From Marinihelvus sp963695135 (GTDB lineage Bacteria > Pseudomonadota > Gammaproteobacteria > Xanthomonadales > SZUA-36): 64,000 bases of DNA. Of this stretch, positions 38,329-47,600 are shown in pieces. The position numbers and the translations under genes are program-made. A model generated the notes under the pieces. It searched no databases and was not told where the DNA came from. It saw only the letters and a list, made by a program, of their open reading frames with translations. The stretch lies in assembly GCA_963695135.1 (NCBI GenBank), contig CAVOGA010000002.1:620001-684000 (forward strand), read 5' to 3'. Numbering within the stretch: the stretch's first letter is position 1; each line of letters begins with the position of its first letter.

Positions 38329-39717
38329 GTGACGATCCGTCTCTACAACACCTTGACCCGCCAAAAGGAAACGTTCGAGCCGCTGGACCCCGACCGCGTA
38401 ACCCTCTATGCCTGCGGGCCGACCGTTTACAACTACGCGCACATCGGCAATGCCCGGCCGGCGGTGGTATTCGAACTGCTACAACGTGTCCTGGCGCGTC
38501 GCTACCCCGAGGTGATCTACGCACGCAACATCACGGATGTGGATGACAAGATCAACCAGGCCGCCGCCGACCAGGGCGTGCCGATCGAGGTGATTTCAGA
38601 GCGTTACACCACGGCGTACCTGGAGGACATGGGGGCGCTCGGTGTCCGGCCACCCACGCTGGCGCCGCATGCCACGCACCATATCGAGCCCATGATCCGC
38701 ATGATCGAAACGTTGATCGAGTCGGGCCATGCGTATGAAAAAGACGGGCACGTGCTGTTCGCCATTGAAACCTTCGCGGACTATGGCGCCCTGTCGCGCC
38801 GGGCCATGGAGGACATGGTGGCCGGCGCGCGGGTCGAGGTGGCGCCGTACAAGCGCCATCCGGGCGACTTCGTGCTGTGGAAGCCATCCGTGGCGCCGCA
38901 GCCCGGCTGGGACAGCCCCTGGGGCTGGGGCCGCCCCGGCTGGCACCTGGAATGCTCCGCCATGGCCGCCGAGCACCTCGGCGATACGATTGATATCCAC
39001 GGTGGCGGCCAGGACCTGATTTTCCCGCACCACGAAAACGAGATTGCCCAGAGCGTCTGCGCCCATGGGGGCCGCCCTTTTGCGCGCTACTGGATGCACA
39101 ACGGTTTTGTCACGGTGGACAAGGAGAAAATGTCCAAGTCCCTGGGCAACACGCTGATCGTTCACGAATTGCTCAAGCATTACCCCGGCGAGGCGCTGCG
39201 TTATGTGTTGCTCAGTGCGCACTACCGGCAACCGCTGGACTGGTCGGGGGAGGCCATCACCCAGGCGCGGCGCACCCTGGACCGCATGTACGCGGTGCTG
39301 CGCGAAGCGGCCGGCGTGCTGGGTCCGTTGCGCGCCGGTTCGCCGGGTGAGAATTTCCTCGCGGCACTCGAAGACGACCTTGGCACACCCGATGCGCTGG
39401 CGGAAATGAACGGTCTGGCGCGCCGCCTCGGCCAGGGCCTGGGCAACCGCGAAGATCCGGAGACCCTGCGCGCCATGGCGGCGGAACTCCTCGCGGACGG
39501 TGAACTGATCGGTCTGCTGACGCTGGATCCGGAAACCTGGTTCAAGGGGGACACCAACGATGATGACGCGAGCATTGATGCCCTGGTGGCCGAGCGCGAC
39601 GAGGCCCGCGCAGCCCGTAATTTTGCCCGCGCCGACGAACTACGCGATCAGCTGCAGGCCATGGGTATCGAACTGGAAGACGGCAGCGGCGGCACCCGTT
39701 GGCGTCGGGGCAGCTAG
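38329..39717 (+). CDS. cysS: Cysteinyl-tRNA synthetase
   Basis: Class I synthetase charging tRNA-Cys. 462 residues. The HIGH motif is HIGN (YNYAHIGNARP), the KMSKS motif is KMSKSLGN, and the zinc ligands are in YACGPTVYN, HLECSAMA and HHENEIAQS. The C-terminal part contains the DALRD-like helical domain and ends with RNFARADELRDQLQAMGI, the usual tail. The GTG at 38329 (VTIRLYNTL) is preferred; an in-frame GTG at 38317 (VTNAVTI) sits only 1 base after the GGAAG, too close. A TAGAAT at 38211-38216 could be its -10 box. Confidence 0.96.
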   Translation: MTIRLYNTLTRQKETFEPLDPDRVTLYACGPTVYNYAHIGNARPAVVFELLQRVLARRYPEVIYARNITDVDDKINQAAADQGVPIEVISERYTTAYLEDMGALGVRPPTLAPHATHHIEPMIRMIETLIESGHAYEKDGHVLFAIETFADYGALSRRAMEDMVAGARVEVAPYKRHPGDFVLWKPSVAPQPGWDSPWGWGRPGWHLECSAMAAEHLGDTIDIHGGGQDLIFPHHENEIAQSVCAHGGRPFARYWMHNGFVTVDKEKMSKSLGNTLIVHELLKHYPGEALRYVLLSAHYRQPLDWSGEAITQARRTLDRMYAVLREAAGVLGPLRAGSPGENFLAALEDDLGTPDALAEMNGLARRLGQGLGNREDPETLRAMAAELLADGELIGLLTLDPETWFKGDTNDDDASIDALVAERDEARAARNFARADELRDQLQAMGIELEDGSGGTRWRRGS

Positions 39718-39722
39718 ACCCC

Positions 39723-40151
39723 ATGTCTGACAGCATGAAAGATCCAGACGCCGCCCAGACCCAGATCGTCGACGACTTCAGCCTGTTTCCCGAATGGCTG
39801 GACCGCTACCAGTACCTGATTGACCTGGGGCGCAAGCTCGAGCCCCTGGACGACAGCGAACGCTGTCCGGAAAACATTCTCGAAGGCTGCCAGTCCAGCG
39901 TATGGCTGGTGATGGACGGCGACCGCGATGTCATGCACATCCGCGCCAACAGCGACGCAGCCATCGTTTCCGGGCTGATCGCCCTGCTGATCAAGGTGTA
40001 TGACGGCGCCCCGCCCCGCGTCATACTGGACACCGAACCCCGCTTTATCGAGGAACTGGGCCTGGGCCAACACCTCAGCCTTACCCGGGCCAATGGCCTG
40101 GGCGCCATGCTGGATGCGATCCGGACCAGGGCCGCGGAACTGGCCGCCTGA
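39723..40151 (+). CDS. sufE: SufE-family cysteine desulfurase activator
   Basis: Accepts persulfide sulfur from a cysteine desulfurase (SufS/CsdA type) for Fe-S cluster assembly. 142 residues. The active-site cysteine is Cys56 in LEGCQSSVW; the family also shows FPEWLDRYQYLIDLG near the N-terminus and GLGQHLSLTRANGLGAM near the C-terminus. No suf genes neighbour it, so SufE versus CsdE cannot be told apart. It starts 5 bp after cysS and is probably cotranscribed with it, followed by a terminator. Confidence 0.92.
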   Translation: MSDSMKDPDAAQTQIVDDFSLFPEWLDRYQYLIDLGRKLEPLDDSERCPENILEGCQSSVWLVMDGDRDVMHIRANSDAAIVSGLIALLIKVYDGAPPRVILDTEPRFIEELGLGQHLSLTRANGLGAMLDAIRTRAAELAA

Positions 40152-40216
40152 TTGATGGACCGGGCAAGCCACCGCAACCGCCAGCAACGCCCCTGCCATA
40201 CCGACGGTTCAGCATT

Positions 40217-40245
40217 AAAAAAGCCGGCTAGACGCCGGCTTTTTT
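40217..40245. terminator. Bidirectional terminator between sufE and dksA
   Basis: Stem GCCGGC/GCCGGC (40223-40228 and 40234-40239) with loop TAGAC, flanked by six As and six Ts, so it can end both convergent transcripts. Confidence 0.9.
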
Positions 40246-40271
40246 AGTGTCCTGTTCAGCGGAACGGCGTC

Positions 40272-40700
40272 TTAACGACCGTCGCCCATTTGCTTCTGAC
40301 GCAATTCCCAGCGCTCCTGGGCATCCAGGCACAAGGTGGCAATCGGTCGCGCCTCGAGGCGCGCCAGGCCGATCTCTTCGCCGGTTTCCTCGCAATAGCC
40401 GTAGTCACCATCATCCAGGCGCGTCAGGGCCTGGTCGATTTTCTTGATCAGCTTGCGGTAACGGTCGCGGGTCCGCAGCTCGAGGCTGTTTTCCGTTTCG
40501 CGGGTGGCGCGCTCCGCCTCGTCACCGACATCACGCACTTCGTCTCGAAGGTTGCTGATGGTCTCACGGGATTCCTCGACCAGCTCTTCACGCCAGGTCA
40601 GCAGCTTGTTGCGGAAATATTCCAACTGCTGCGGCGACATGTACTCTTCTTTCTCGGAAGGCTTGTAGCCCTTGGGCAGTTTAACGACAGTTGCAGGCAT
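40272..40700 (-). CDS. dksA: DksA-type RNA polymerase secondary-channel regulator with degenerate zinc finger
   Basis: Binds the RNA polymerase secondary channel and, with ppGpp, alters transcription of rRNA and amino acid genes. 142 residues. The coiled-coil domain carries the tip motif D-x-x-D-x-A (Asp57, Asp60, Ala62), and ENSLELRTRDRYRKLIKKID is strongly conserved. The globular domain reads YGYCEETGEEIGLARLEARP and IATLCLDAQ: only Cys103 and Cys124 of the four zinc cysteines remain, with Thr106 and Ala127 in the other places. This C-T-C-A pattern is that of zinc-independent DksA2-like proteins. RBS AGGAG lies 12 bases before ATG 40700. Confidence 0.95.
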   Translation of the reverse strand: MPATVVKLPKGYKPSEKEEYMSPQQLEYFRNKLLTWREELVEESRETISNLRDEVRDVGDEAERATRETENSLELRTRDRYRKLIKKIDQALTRLDDGDYGYCEETGEEIGLARLEARPIATLCLDAQERWELRQKQMGDGR

Positions 40701-40873
40701 AGCGAAAGTAACTCCTGTAAAGCATTACAATTATTTCGTAACACTCTGAAATAAAGTAATTTTGAACCTGGGCAACCTGGGTGATCACCCGGAAAGACGG
40801 ATGTTATATACGAAGCCCCAGGACCCCGCAAGTATTTTTTGCCTTATTCGGCTGCAGGACATAACCTCTGCAC

Positions 40874-41110
40874 ATGAAAAAATTTCTCCTCGCGCTGATC
40901 AGGGGCTACCAGTTAACGCTCAGTCCCTACATCGGTCAGCACTGCCGGTTTACCCCGAGTTGCTCCCGCTACGCCGCGGAGGCCATCGAGGTCCACGGGC
41001 CCGCCAGGGGCACCTGGCTGGCCATCAAGCGCCTCGGGCGTTGCCACCCGTTGTGCGCCGGTGGTATCGATCCCGTGCCGCCCCTGCCCGATGAAAAAAC
41101 CGCGGACTGA
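40874..41110 (+). CDS. yidD: Membrane protein insertion efficiency factor YidD
   Basis: 78 residues. The family core is SPYIGQHCRFTPSCSRYAAEAI with three conserved Cys residues, then RLGRCHPLCAGGIDPVP. YidD helps YidC-dependent membrane protein insertion. It is usually found between rnpA and yidC; here it stands alone, between divergent dksA and fabI. No strong RBS is visible, but the match is unambiguous. Confidence 0.95.
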   Translation: MKKFLLALIRGYQLTLSPYIGQHCRFTPSCSRYAAEAIEVHGPARGTWLAIKRLGRCHPLCAGGIDPVPPLPDEKTAD

Positions 41111-41221
41111 GGCACACTGGATCAATGCAGCACGCAGCATGCCCGCCGGCCTGCCAACCCGCCGTGAAGCGCGCGTACCGCGGGCCCCGTATCGTGCGCT
41201 AAAAAATGGGCAAAACCCCAC

Positions 41222-41227
41222 TATAAT
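41222..41227 (+). promoter_or_regulatory. fabI: -10 box of the fabI promoter
   Basis: A consensus TATAAT 29 bases before the fabI ATG. The -35 region (about 41199) is AT-rich but not consensus. Confidence 0.5.
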
Positions 41228-41256
41228 GCCCGCCTCATTCATCCACGGAGTCAACC

Positions 41257-42042
41257 ATGGGATTTCTCGAAGGTAAACGCGCCCTGATCGTGGGCGTCGC
41301 CAGCAACCGATCCATTGCCTGGGGCATCGCCGAGGCCATGCACCGCCAGGGCGCAGAACTTGCTTTCACCTACCAGACAGAAAAGCTCAAGTCGCGGGTG
41401 GATAACATCGCTGAACAGACCGGCTCGGACATCGTCCTGCCGCTGGACGTGGCCCATGACGACCAGATCGAGGAGGTCTTCGAACACCTCGGTCAGCGCT
41501 GGGAAGGCATTGATATTGTCGTTCACGCGGTCGGTTTTGCACCCCGGGACCAGATCCAGGGTGATTACATGGACGTGGTGACGCGGGAAGGCTTCCAGAT
41601 CGCCCATGACATCTCGAGCTACAGTTTCGCGGCCCTCGGCAAGGCCGCCCGCCCCCTGATGCAGGGCCGCAATGCCGCGCTGCTGACCCTGAGCTACCTG
41701 GGCGCCCTGCGCGCCCTGCCCGGCTATAACGTCATGGGCCTGGCCAAGGCCTCCCTGGAAGCGAACGTGCGTTACATGGCCAACAGCCTGGGACCGGAAG
41801 GTATTCGCGTCAACGGCATATCCGCAGGCCCGATCAAGACGCTGGCTGCAGCCGGAATCGGCAATTTCCGCCGTATCCTGGACCACATCACCCAGACCGC
41901 GCCGCTGCGCCGTACCATCTCCGCCGAGGAAGTCGGCAACGTGGCGGCATTTCTGTGTTCGGACCTGGCGTCCGGCATTACCGGGGAAATTACCTACGTG
42001 GATGCGGGCTATAACATCCTGGGCATTCCCGAGCTCGAATGA
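41257..42042 (+). CDS. fabI: Enoyl-[acyl-carrier-protein] reductase (NADH)
   Basis: Last reductive step of each fatty acid elongation cycle. 261 residues. NADH-binding GVASNRSIAWGIA; catalytic Tyr157 and Lys164 in the Y-x6-K motif (YNVMGLAK), with Tyr147 upstream; Gly93 and the substrate loop AGPIKTLAAAGI are also conserved. Numbering closely follows E. coli FabI, the triclosan target. RBS CGGAG lies 7 bases before ATG. A GC-rich hairpin follows the stop. Confidence 0.97.
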   Translation: MGFLEGKRALIVGVASNRSIAWGIAEAMHRQGAELAFTYQTEKLKSRVDNIAEQTGSDIVLPLDVAHDDQIEEVFEHLGQRWEGIDIVVHAVGFAPRDQIQGDYMDVVTREGFQIAHDISSYSFAALGKAARPLMQGRNAALLTLSYLGALRALPGYNVMGLAKASLEANVRYMANSLGPEGIRVNGISAGPIKTLAAAGIGNFRRILDHITQTAPLRRTISAEEVGNVAAFLCSDLASGITGEITYVDAGYNILGIPELE

Positions 42043-42057
42043 ACCCGGCTTGAAGTT

Positions 42058-42088
42058 GCCCGGCCCGGTCCTGGTGACCGGGCCGGGC
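42058..42088. terminator. Strong hairpin between convergent fabI and ppiD
   Basis: A perfect 12-bp stem (arms 42058-42069 and 42077-42088, GCCCGGCCCGGT and its complement) with a 7-base loop. There is no T-run on either strand, so termination is likely but not certain. Confidence 0.6.
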
Positions 42089-42103
42089 GTGATTCTGATG
42101 CGC

Positions 42104-44029
42104 CTAGCGCGATACCCCGAGGTTTTCCTCGAAGATCTCCACCCTGGCCTGCTCCCGCAGTTGCCGGACCAGCGCCCAGGCTTCGACACCGGCGTTGATC
42201 GTACCCATCATCATGCGTGCCTGGCGGGCCGCGATCAGCTGCCCGGCATCCACCGTGCCGTCGGTCACTGAATCCAACTCCACGAGGCTGTAGCCGGCAG
42301 CGGACTCAACCACCTTAAACAGCGGCTCGTCGCCCTCGGGCCGGGGCAGGCTGAACACTTCGCTGACGGTCAGCGGGTCAGGAAGCGTCGAGTTACGGCC
42401 GACGCTCTGCAAGTCCTGCACCAGCAGACCGGAGGCCCCGGCGACTTCATCCAGCGGCATGCCGGCTTCGACCTCCGCCAGCAGCGCGGCAGCCCGTTCC
42501 AGGGCAACGGCGCGGGCGGCATCTTGCTGTAAACCGGCAATTACCTCGGGGCGAACCTCGTCGAGCGCCATGGTGCGCACCGGCTCATGCTCAAGGACGC
42601 GCAGCACGACCGCGTGCGACGGCCCCAGGTCAATCAGGTCGCTGGCCGAACCCTGCTCAAGCACCAGCTCGGAAAAGGCGGCTGCAACCACCTCCGGATT
42701 GGACGCTATGCCCAGCCCGCCGGCGCGCGTGAACGGCCCTTCGGTCTGGATATCCAGTTCCAGGTCCAGGGCGGCGGCCTCGAGCGTGGTCGGATCCTCG
42801 TAGACGATGTCGACCATGCGGTCGGCCAGGTCCAGGAACAGTCGCTCGCCCTGCTCTTCCATCGCCTCGGCGATCAGCACCTCGCGCGCCTCCTCGAAGG
42901 GCATACCCGCAGCCGGCTCGATATCGGTCAACATGATCACGTGCCAGCCGAAGCCGGTCTGCACCGGATCGGACACGGGGTTGTCCATGGACAACTCGTA
43001 AACCGCTGCCTCGAAGGATTCCGCCATGACGCCGGGCTCAATAAAACCGAGGTCACCGCCCAGGGGCGCGGATCCGATGTCTTCCGAGTTAGCCTCGGCC
43101 AGGGCGGCAAAATCGTCACCCTCGCGGGCCTGGCGGGCGAGCGCTTCGGCCTGCAGCCGCGCAGCCTCGACTGCGGCGCTGTCAGCGTCCGCTGGGGCTT
43201 CTATAAGGATGTGGGACACCCTGCGGCGCTCCGGCACGATGAAACGGCCTTTCTGGGCCTCGTAGGCGGCCAGCAACGCGTCTTCTGACGGCATCTCGCC
43301 GACGGACATGGTCGACATGTCCAGGTCGAGAAATTCGATGACGACGGTTTCTTCCGTCAGGAAGCGGTCCAGGTGGTCCTCGTACCAGGCCTGCTGCTCG
43401 GCCTCCGAGAACACCGGCTCTACCGCGTTCGTATCAGCGGCGACGGTTACCACGCGGAAGCTGCGCGTCTGCTCGGTCAACGCGACAAATTCCTCGTACT
43501 CGCTGCGCGTGGCAAAGCTGGAGTCACGGATGCCCTGGGGCAAGGTGGACAGCACCGCGGAGCTGCGCAACTCCGATTCAAACTGGGGAATGGACATGCC
43601 CATGCTCTGGACCCGCGCCTGGTACACGTCGGCATTAAACACGCCCTCGACCTGGAAGGCGGGAATACTGCGAATGGTCTCGGCGAGGCGCGCATCGTCC
43701 ACGGCCAGGTCCATGTCCATGGCCGCCTGGCGGAGCAGTTCCTCGTCAATCATCTGGTCGAGGTACTCCAGGCGCGCCACGAGACTGTCGTATTCCGCCG
43801 GATTGAACGCCTCGCCCATGCGCTGTTGCATGCCCCGTCGATAGTTGATGAAGCTCTGATTGAAGGCCTCGAAGGTGATCTCCTCGTCGTTCACCAATGC
43901 CACCTGGTTACCGCTGCCGGAAGACAGGTATTCGTTCACACCAACGAAGGCAAAGGGAACAATCAGGATTCCGAGAATTACCCACAGTGCGGGTCCAGTC
44001 AGTCGCTCACGTATTACTTGAAGAACCAT
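42104..44029 (-). CDS. ppiD: Periplasmic folding chaperone PpiD
   Basis: 641 residues. One N-terminal membrane anchor (GPALWVILGILIVPFAFVGV) and a large periplasmic part: SurA-like N-terminal chaperone region (EEITFEAFNQSF, IDEELLRQAAMDM), a parvulin PPIase domain (RRRVSHILIEAP to LGGDLGFIEPGVMAESFE) and a C-terminal chaperone lobe. PpiD sits at the Sec translocon exit and helps early periplasmic folding. It follows hupB and the tRNA genes, as in E. coli lon-hupB-ppiD, except for the inserted tRNAs. Confidence 0.95.
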   Translation of the reverse strand: MVLQVIRERLTGPALWVILGILIVPFAFVGVNEYLSSGSGNQVALVNDEEITFEAFNQSFINYRRGMQQRMGEAFNPAEYDSLVARLEYLDQMIDEELLRQAAMDMDLAVDDARLAETIRSIPAFQVEGVFNADVYQARVQSMGMSIPQFESELRSSAVLSTLPQGIRDSSFATRSEYEEFVALTEQTRSFRVVTVAADTNAVEPVFSEAEQQAWYEDHLDRFLTEETVVIEFLDLDMSTMSVGEMPSEDALLAAYEAQKGRFIVPERRRVSHILIEAPADADSAAVEAARLQAEALARQAREGDDFAALAEANSEDIGSAPLGGDLGFIEPGVMAESFEAAVYELSMDNPVSDPVQTGFGWHVIMLTDIEPAAGMPFEEAREVLIAEAMEEQGERLFLDLADRMVDIVYEDPTTLEAAALDLELDIQTEGPFTRAGGLGIASNPEVVAAAFSELVLEQGSASDLIDLGPSHAVVLRVLEHEPVRTMALDEVRPEVIAGLQQDAARAVALERAAALLAEVEAGMPLDEVAGASGLLVQDLQSVGRNSTLPDPLTVSEVFSLPRPEGDEPLFKVVESAAGYSLVELDSVTDGTVDAGQLIAARQARMMMGTINAGVEAWALVRQLREQARVEIFEENLGVSR

Positions 44030-44129
44030 GTTGCCGAGACATCCATCTGTTGTGGCGCGGCGAGCAAGCCGCTGCGGGCCTCGCCAGGCGCCTGTTAATT
44101 GCTACAGGGCCAAACTTTAAATCCCATTA

Positions 44130-44155
44130 AAGAAAAGGGCGCCGGTGGCGCCCTT
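44130..44155 (-). terminator. Terminator after tRNA-Asp
   Basis: Stem AAGGGCGCC/GGCGCCCTT (44135-44143, 44147-44155) with a 3-base loop, followed on the minus strand by TTCTTT. Confidence 0.75.
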
Positions 44156-44163
44156 CTCGGTAG

Positions 44164-44240
44164 TGGCGGAGTGGACGGGACTCGAACCCGCGACCCCCGG
44201 CGTGACAGGCCGGTATTCTAACCAACTGAACTACCACTCC
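44164..44240 (-). tRNA. tRNA-Asp (anticodon GTC)
   Basis: 77 nt including encoded CCA. Acceptor stem GGAGTGG / CCACTCC, D-arm AGTTCAGTTGGTTAGAAT, anticodon loop CTGTCAC with GTC, T-loop GTTCGAGTC, discriminator G as usual for tRNA-Asp. Confidence 0.97.
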
Positions 44241-44249
44241 ATTTTTTAC

Positions 44250-44325
44250 TGGTGGGTGCTGACGGGCTCGAACCGCCGACCCTCGCCTTGTAAGGGCGAT
44301 GCTCTCCCAACTGAGCTAAGCACCC
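44250..44325 (-). tRNA. tRNA-Val (anticodon TAC)
   Basis: 76 nt including encoded CCA. Acceptor stem GGGTGCT / AGCACCC, D-arm AGCTCAGTTGGGAGAGC, anticodon loop CTTACAA with TAC, T-loop GTTCGAGCC. Nine bases separate it from tRNA-Asp, so both are cut from one transcript, perhaps starting at hupB. Confidence 0.96.
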
Positions 44326-44337
44326 GCGAAAGGCGCG

Positions 44338-44610
44338 TCAGTTTACGGCATCCTTAAGGGCTTTACCAGCCTTGAACGCGGGATTGTTTGAGGCCTTGAT
44401 TTTGATCGTTTCACCGGTGCGCGGGTTACGGCCGGTACGCGCGGCACGGTGACGCACGGTGAAGGTACCGAAGCCAACCAGGGACACGGTGTTGCCCTGC
44501 TGCAGGGCCTTGGCAATGCTGTCCGTGGCGGCGTCAAGCGCGCGACCAGCGTCGGCCTTGGTCAGACCGGCGGAATCAGCAATTGCATCAATAAGTTCAG
44601 ATTTGTTCAT
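44338..44610 (-). CDS. hupB: DNA-binding protein HU-beta
   Basis: 90-residue nucleoid protein. MNKSELIDAIADSAGLTKADA and the DNA-binding arm FGTFTVRHRAARTGRNPRTGE are diagnostic, ending in KAGKALKDAVN. Position next to lon and ppiD supports HupB over HupA or IHF. tRNA-Val begins 12 bp after the stop, an unusual mRNA-tRNA arrangement. Confidence 0.97.
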   Translation of the reverse strand: MNKSELIDAIADSAGLTKADAGRALDAATDSIAKALQQGNTVSLVGFGTFTVRHRAARTGRNPRTGETIKIKASNNPAFKAGKALKDAVN

Positions 44611-44948
44611 TCTTGCACTCCAATTGTTTTATCAAGTGTCTTGCGAATTGGCATGGGCTGTATCAGGGTGATGGCAAAGCATTGAACCATTCGAAAAATC
44701 CCCTTAACCCCGGGCTTGCCTTTTTAACCCGGGAGGCTTGCAGGTCGCGGCCTGCGTAGCGTGCGGGAGATACTAATACACCCCCAACGAAAGGCGCAAC
44801 AGCTTTTCAGGCGGTTTTCGGAGGGAAAGGATGAGCTAGCGCGGGCAAGCGCCTAATTTGTATCGGAACCCCGCAAATGAGTCGCTTTAACGAGTTTCTA
44901 ACAGCTTGCCGTCAGCACGTCGAACCCCGGGCTTCTGACCACCGCAAC
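44611..44948. other. Intergenic region between lon and hupB
   Basis: About 340 bp holding the hupB promoter on the minus strand. GGAG lies 7 bases before the hupB ATG. No conserved open frame is evident in the middle; AT-rich stretches near 44640 and 44690 are the likeliest promoter sites. Confidence 0.4.
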
Positions 44949-44976
44949 ACAAAAAAGCGGCGCCGAAGCGCCGCTT
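44949..44976 (-). terminator. Rho-independent terminator of lon
   Basis: Minus strand: 9-bp stem AAGCGGCGC/GCGCCGCTT closed by a TTCG tetraloop, then six Ts. It begins about 22 bp after the lon stop. Confidence 0.93.
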
Positions 44977-44998
44977 GTTTAACCCGGATCCAGGTCGC

Positions 44999-47424
44999 TC
45001 AATGCGGTCGAATCTTTTCCGCATCGGCCTCAGCGTCTTTCACTGAAGCCTTTTCATTTTCGACCAGCAATTTCTCACCCACCGGCACTTCCACCAGCGC
45101 CAGGTTCAGCACCTCGTCAATGGTCGCGACCGGACGGATGTCCAGCTTGCGGATAATGTTCTTCGGAATATCCGCCAGGTCCTTTTCGTTTTCCTTGGGA
45201 ATGATCACCATGCGCATGCCACCGCGATGGGCCGCCAGCAGTTTTTCCTTCAGGCCGCCAATCGGCAGCACCTTGCCGCGCAGGGTGATCTCACCGGTCA
45301 TGGCCACATCGGCGCGCACCGGGATGCGTGTCAGCGCCGATACAATCGCCGTGCACATGGCAATACCCGCGCTGGGCCCGTCCTTGGGCGTGGCGCCTTC
45401 CGGCACGTGCACGTGGGCGTCCATGGTCTTGTGGAAGTCCTCGTCGATACCCAGCAGCTTCGCGCGGCTGCGCACCACCGTCATGGCGGCCTGGATCGAC
45501 TCCTTCATCACATCGCCGAGGTGACCGGTAAAGGTCAGCGCGCCCTTGCCGGGCACCAGGGTGGCCTCGATGGTCAGCAGCTCGCCGCCCACCTCGGTCC
45601 ACGCCAGGCCGGTGACCTGCCCGACCTCGTTCGTTTCCTCGGCCACGCCGTAGCTGAAACGCTTCACACCCAGGAAGGACTCCAGGTTGCGCGCGGTCAC
45701 GGACAGGGATTTGCGGCCCTTCTCCAGCGCCAGGCGTCTTGACGTCTTGCGGCAGATCTTGGCAATCTCTCGCTCCAGGTTACGCACCCCGGACTCACGC
45801 GTGTAATAGCGGATGATGTCCAGCAATACCTGTTCGGAGACGGTCAGTTCATCGTCGCGCAGGCCGTGCTGCTCCATCTGCTTGGGCAGCAGGTAGCGTT
45901 CGGCAATAGTCTGCTTCTCATCCTCGGTGTAGCCGGGAATGCGGATCACTTCCATGCGGTCCAGCAGCGGGCCCGGGATGTTCAGGGAGTTGGCCGTGGC
46001 GATGAACATGACCTCGCTACAGGTCCAGATCGACCTCCAGGTAGTGGTCGTTGAAGGCATGGTTCTGTTCCGGGTCGAGCACTTCGAGCAGCGCCGACGA
46101 CGGGTCGCCACGGAAGTCCATGGACATCTTGTCCAGCTCATCGAGCATGAACAGCGGATTGCGCGTGCCGACCTTGGCCATGTTCTGCACCAGGCGCCCC
46201 GGCATGGAGCCGATATAGGTGCGACGGTGACCGCGGATCTCGGCCTCGTCACGCACGCCGCCCAGGCTCATGCGCACGAACTTGCGCCCGGTCGCGCTGG
46301 CGATGGAACGGCCCAGGGAGGTTTTACCCACACCCGGCGGGCCCACCAGGCACAGTATCGGGCCCTTCATGGCCTTCACACGCTGCTGTACGGCCAGGTA
46401 CTCGAGAATGCGCTCCTTGACCTTCTCCAGGCCGTAGTGGTCGGCCTCGAGGATCGCCTCGGCCTTGTCGAGTTGCTTCATGACCCGCGAGCGCTTCTTC
46501 CACGGCACCGACAGGATCCAGTCGATGTAGTTGCGCACCACGGTCGCCTCGGCCGACATCGGCGACATCATCTTGAGCTTGTTGAGCTCCGAGACGCGAT
46601 TTTTTCTTGGCCTCCGCGCTCATGCCCGCCTCTTCGATGCGGCGCTCCAGGTCTTCCAGGTCGTTGGGCGCGTCGTCCAGGTCACCCAGCTCTTTCTGGA
46701 TGGCCTTCATCTGTTCGTTCAGGTAGTACTCGCGCTGGCACTTCTCCATCTGCGTCTTGACCCGCCCGCGGATGCGCTTTTCCAGCTGCAGAACCTCCAT
46801 CTCGCCTTCCACCAGGCCCATCAGGTGCTCGATGCGTTGGCATGGGCGCTGCCCATTTCCAGCAGTTCCTGCTTTTGCTCCAGGCGGATGGACAGGTGCG
46901 CCGCAACCGTATCGGCCAGGCGCGAGGGATCGTCGATGCCGGCCAGGGTGGTGAGCAGTTCCGGCGGAATCTTGCGGTTGAGCTTGACGTACTGCTCGAA
47001 CACGCCCACCAGGGAGCGCATGGCTACTTCCAGCTCTTTTTCGCCCGCCGTCACCGTGCTGTCGAGCGGCTCCCACTGACCTTCGAAGTACTCGTCATTC
47101 TTCGGTGAGCCTGGTGATCTTGACACGCTCGCCACCTTCGACCAGCACCTTGGTGGTGCCATCGGGCAGGCGCAGCAACTGCAGCACGGTGGACAGGGTG
47201 CCGACGTCATACAGGTCGTCGATGCCCGGCTCATCCACATCCGGGCTTTTCTGCGTGACCAGCAGGATGCGTTTGTCCACGTTCATGGCCTGGTCCAGCG
47301 CCTGGATGGAGCGCTCACGACCCACGAACAGCGGTATGACCATGTAGGGATAAACCACCACGTCACGCAGGCTCAGTACCGGCGTGGGCTGGGTCGCGGG
47401 TACAGTATTTTCAGTTTCAGACAT
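44999..47424 (-). CDS. lon: ATP-dependent protease La, four frameshifts
   Basis: About 808 residues after joining segments. N-terminal substrate domain: LSLRDVVVYPYMVIPLFVGR; coiled-coil region REYYLNEQMKAIQKELG; AAA domain with Walker A GPPGVGKTS and Walker B LFMLDELDK; C-terminal peptidase with the Ser of the Ser-Lys dyad in KDGPSAGIAM and PIGGLKEKLLAA. Frame changes fall near 47100, 46840, 46600 and 46015, each with homology on both sides. Start MSETENTV at 47424 is favoured over 47499 by position after the clpX gene and the family start. Lon degrades misfolded and regulatory proteins; loss is tolerated by some bacteria, but four independent breaks in a conserved protein suggest sequence error. 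Confidence 0.93.
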
Positions 47425-47515
47425 TCGATGTTCCGTTCCGGGGTTACAGCGGAACAGCTGCAACACGCTGTGATCAAGAATACATGAAGCCGGGGTCACC
47501 CGGCTGGAGATATCC

Positions 47516-47545
47516 TAGATATTGGAGCGGAATGCGCGAATTCAA
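47516..47545 (-). promoter_or_regulatory. lon: Candidate sigma-70-like promoter of lon
   Basis: Minus strand TTGAAT (47545-47540) and TATCTA (47521-47516) with an 18-bp spacer. A 7-bp hairpin (AGCCGGG/CCCGGCT, 47488-47505) lies between it and the lon start. No heat-shock (sigma-32) consensus is convincing. Confidence 0.3.
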
Positions 47546-47600
47546 ACCGGAACCGGCCTGAATCACCTCGCCAGGGCCGGCGAGGATGACGGCTGATGAC

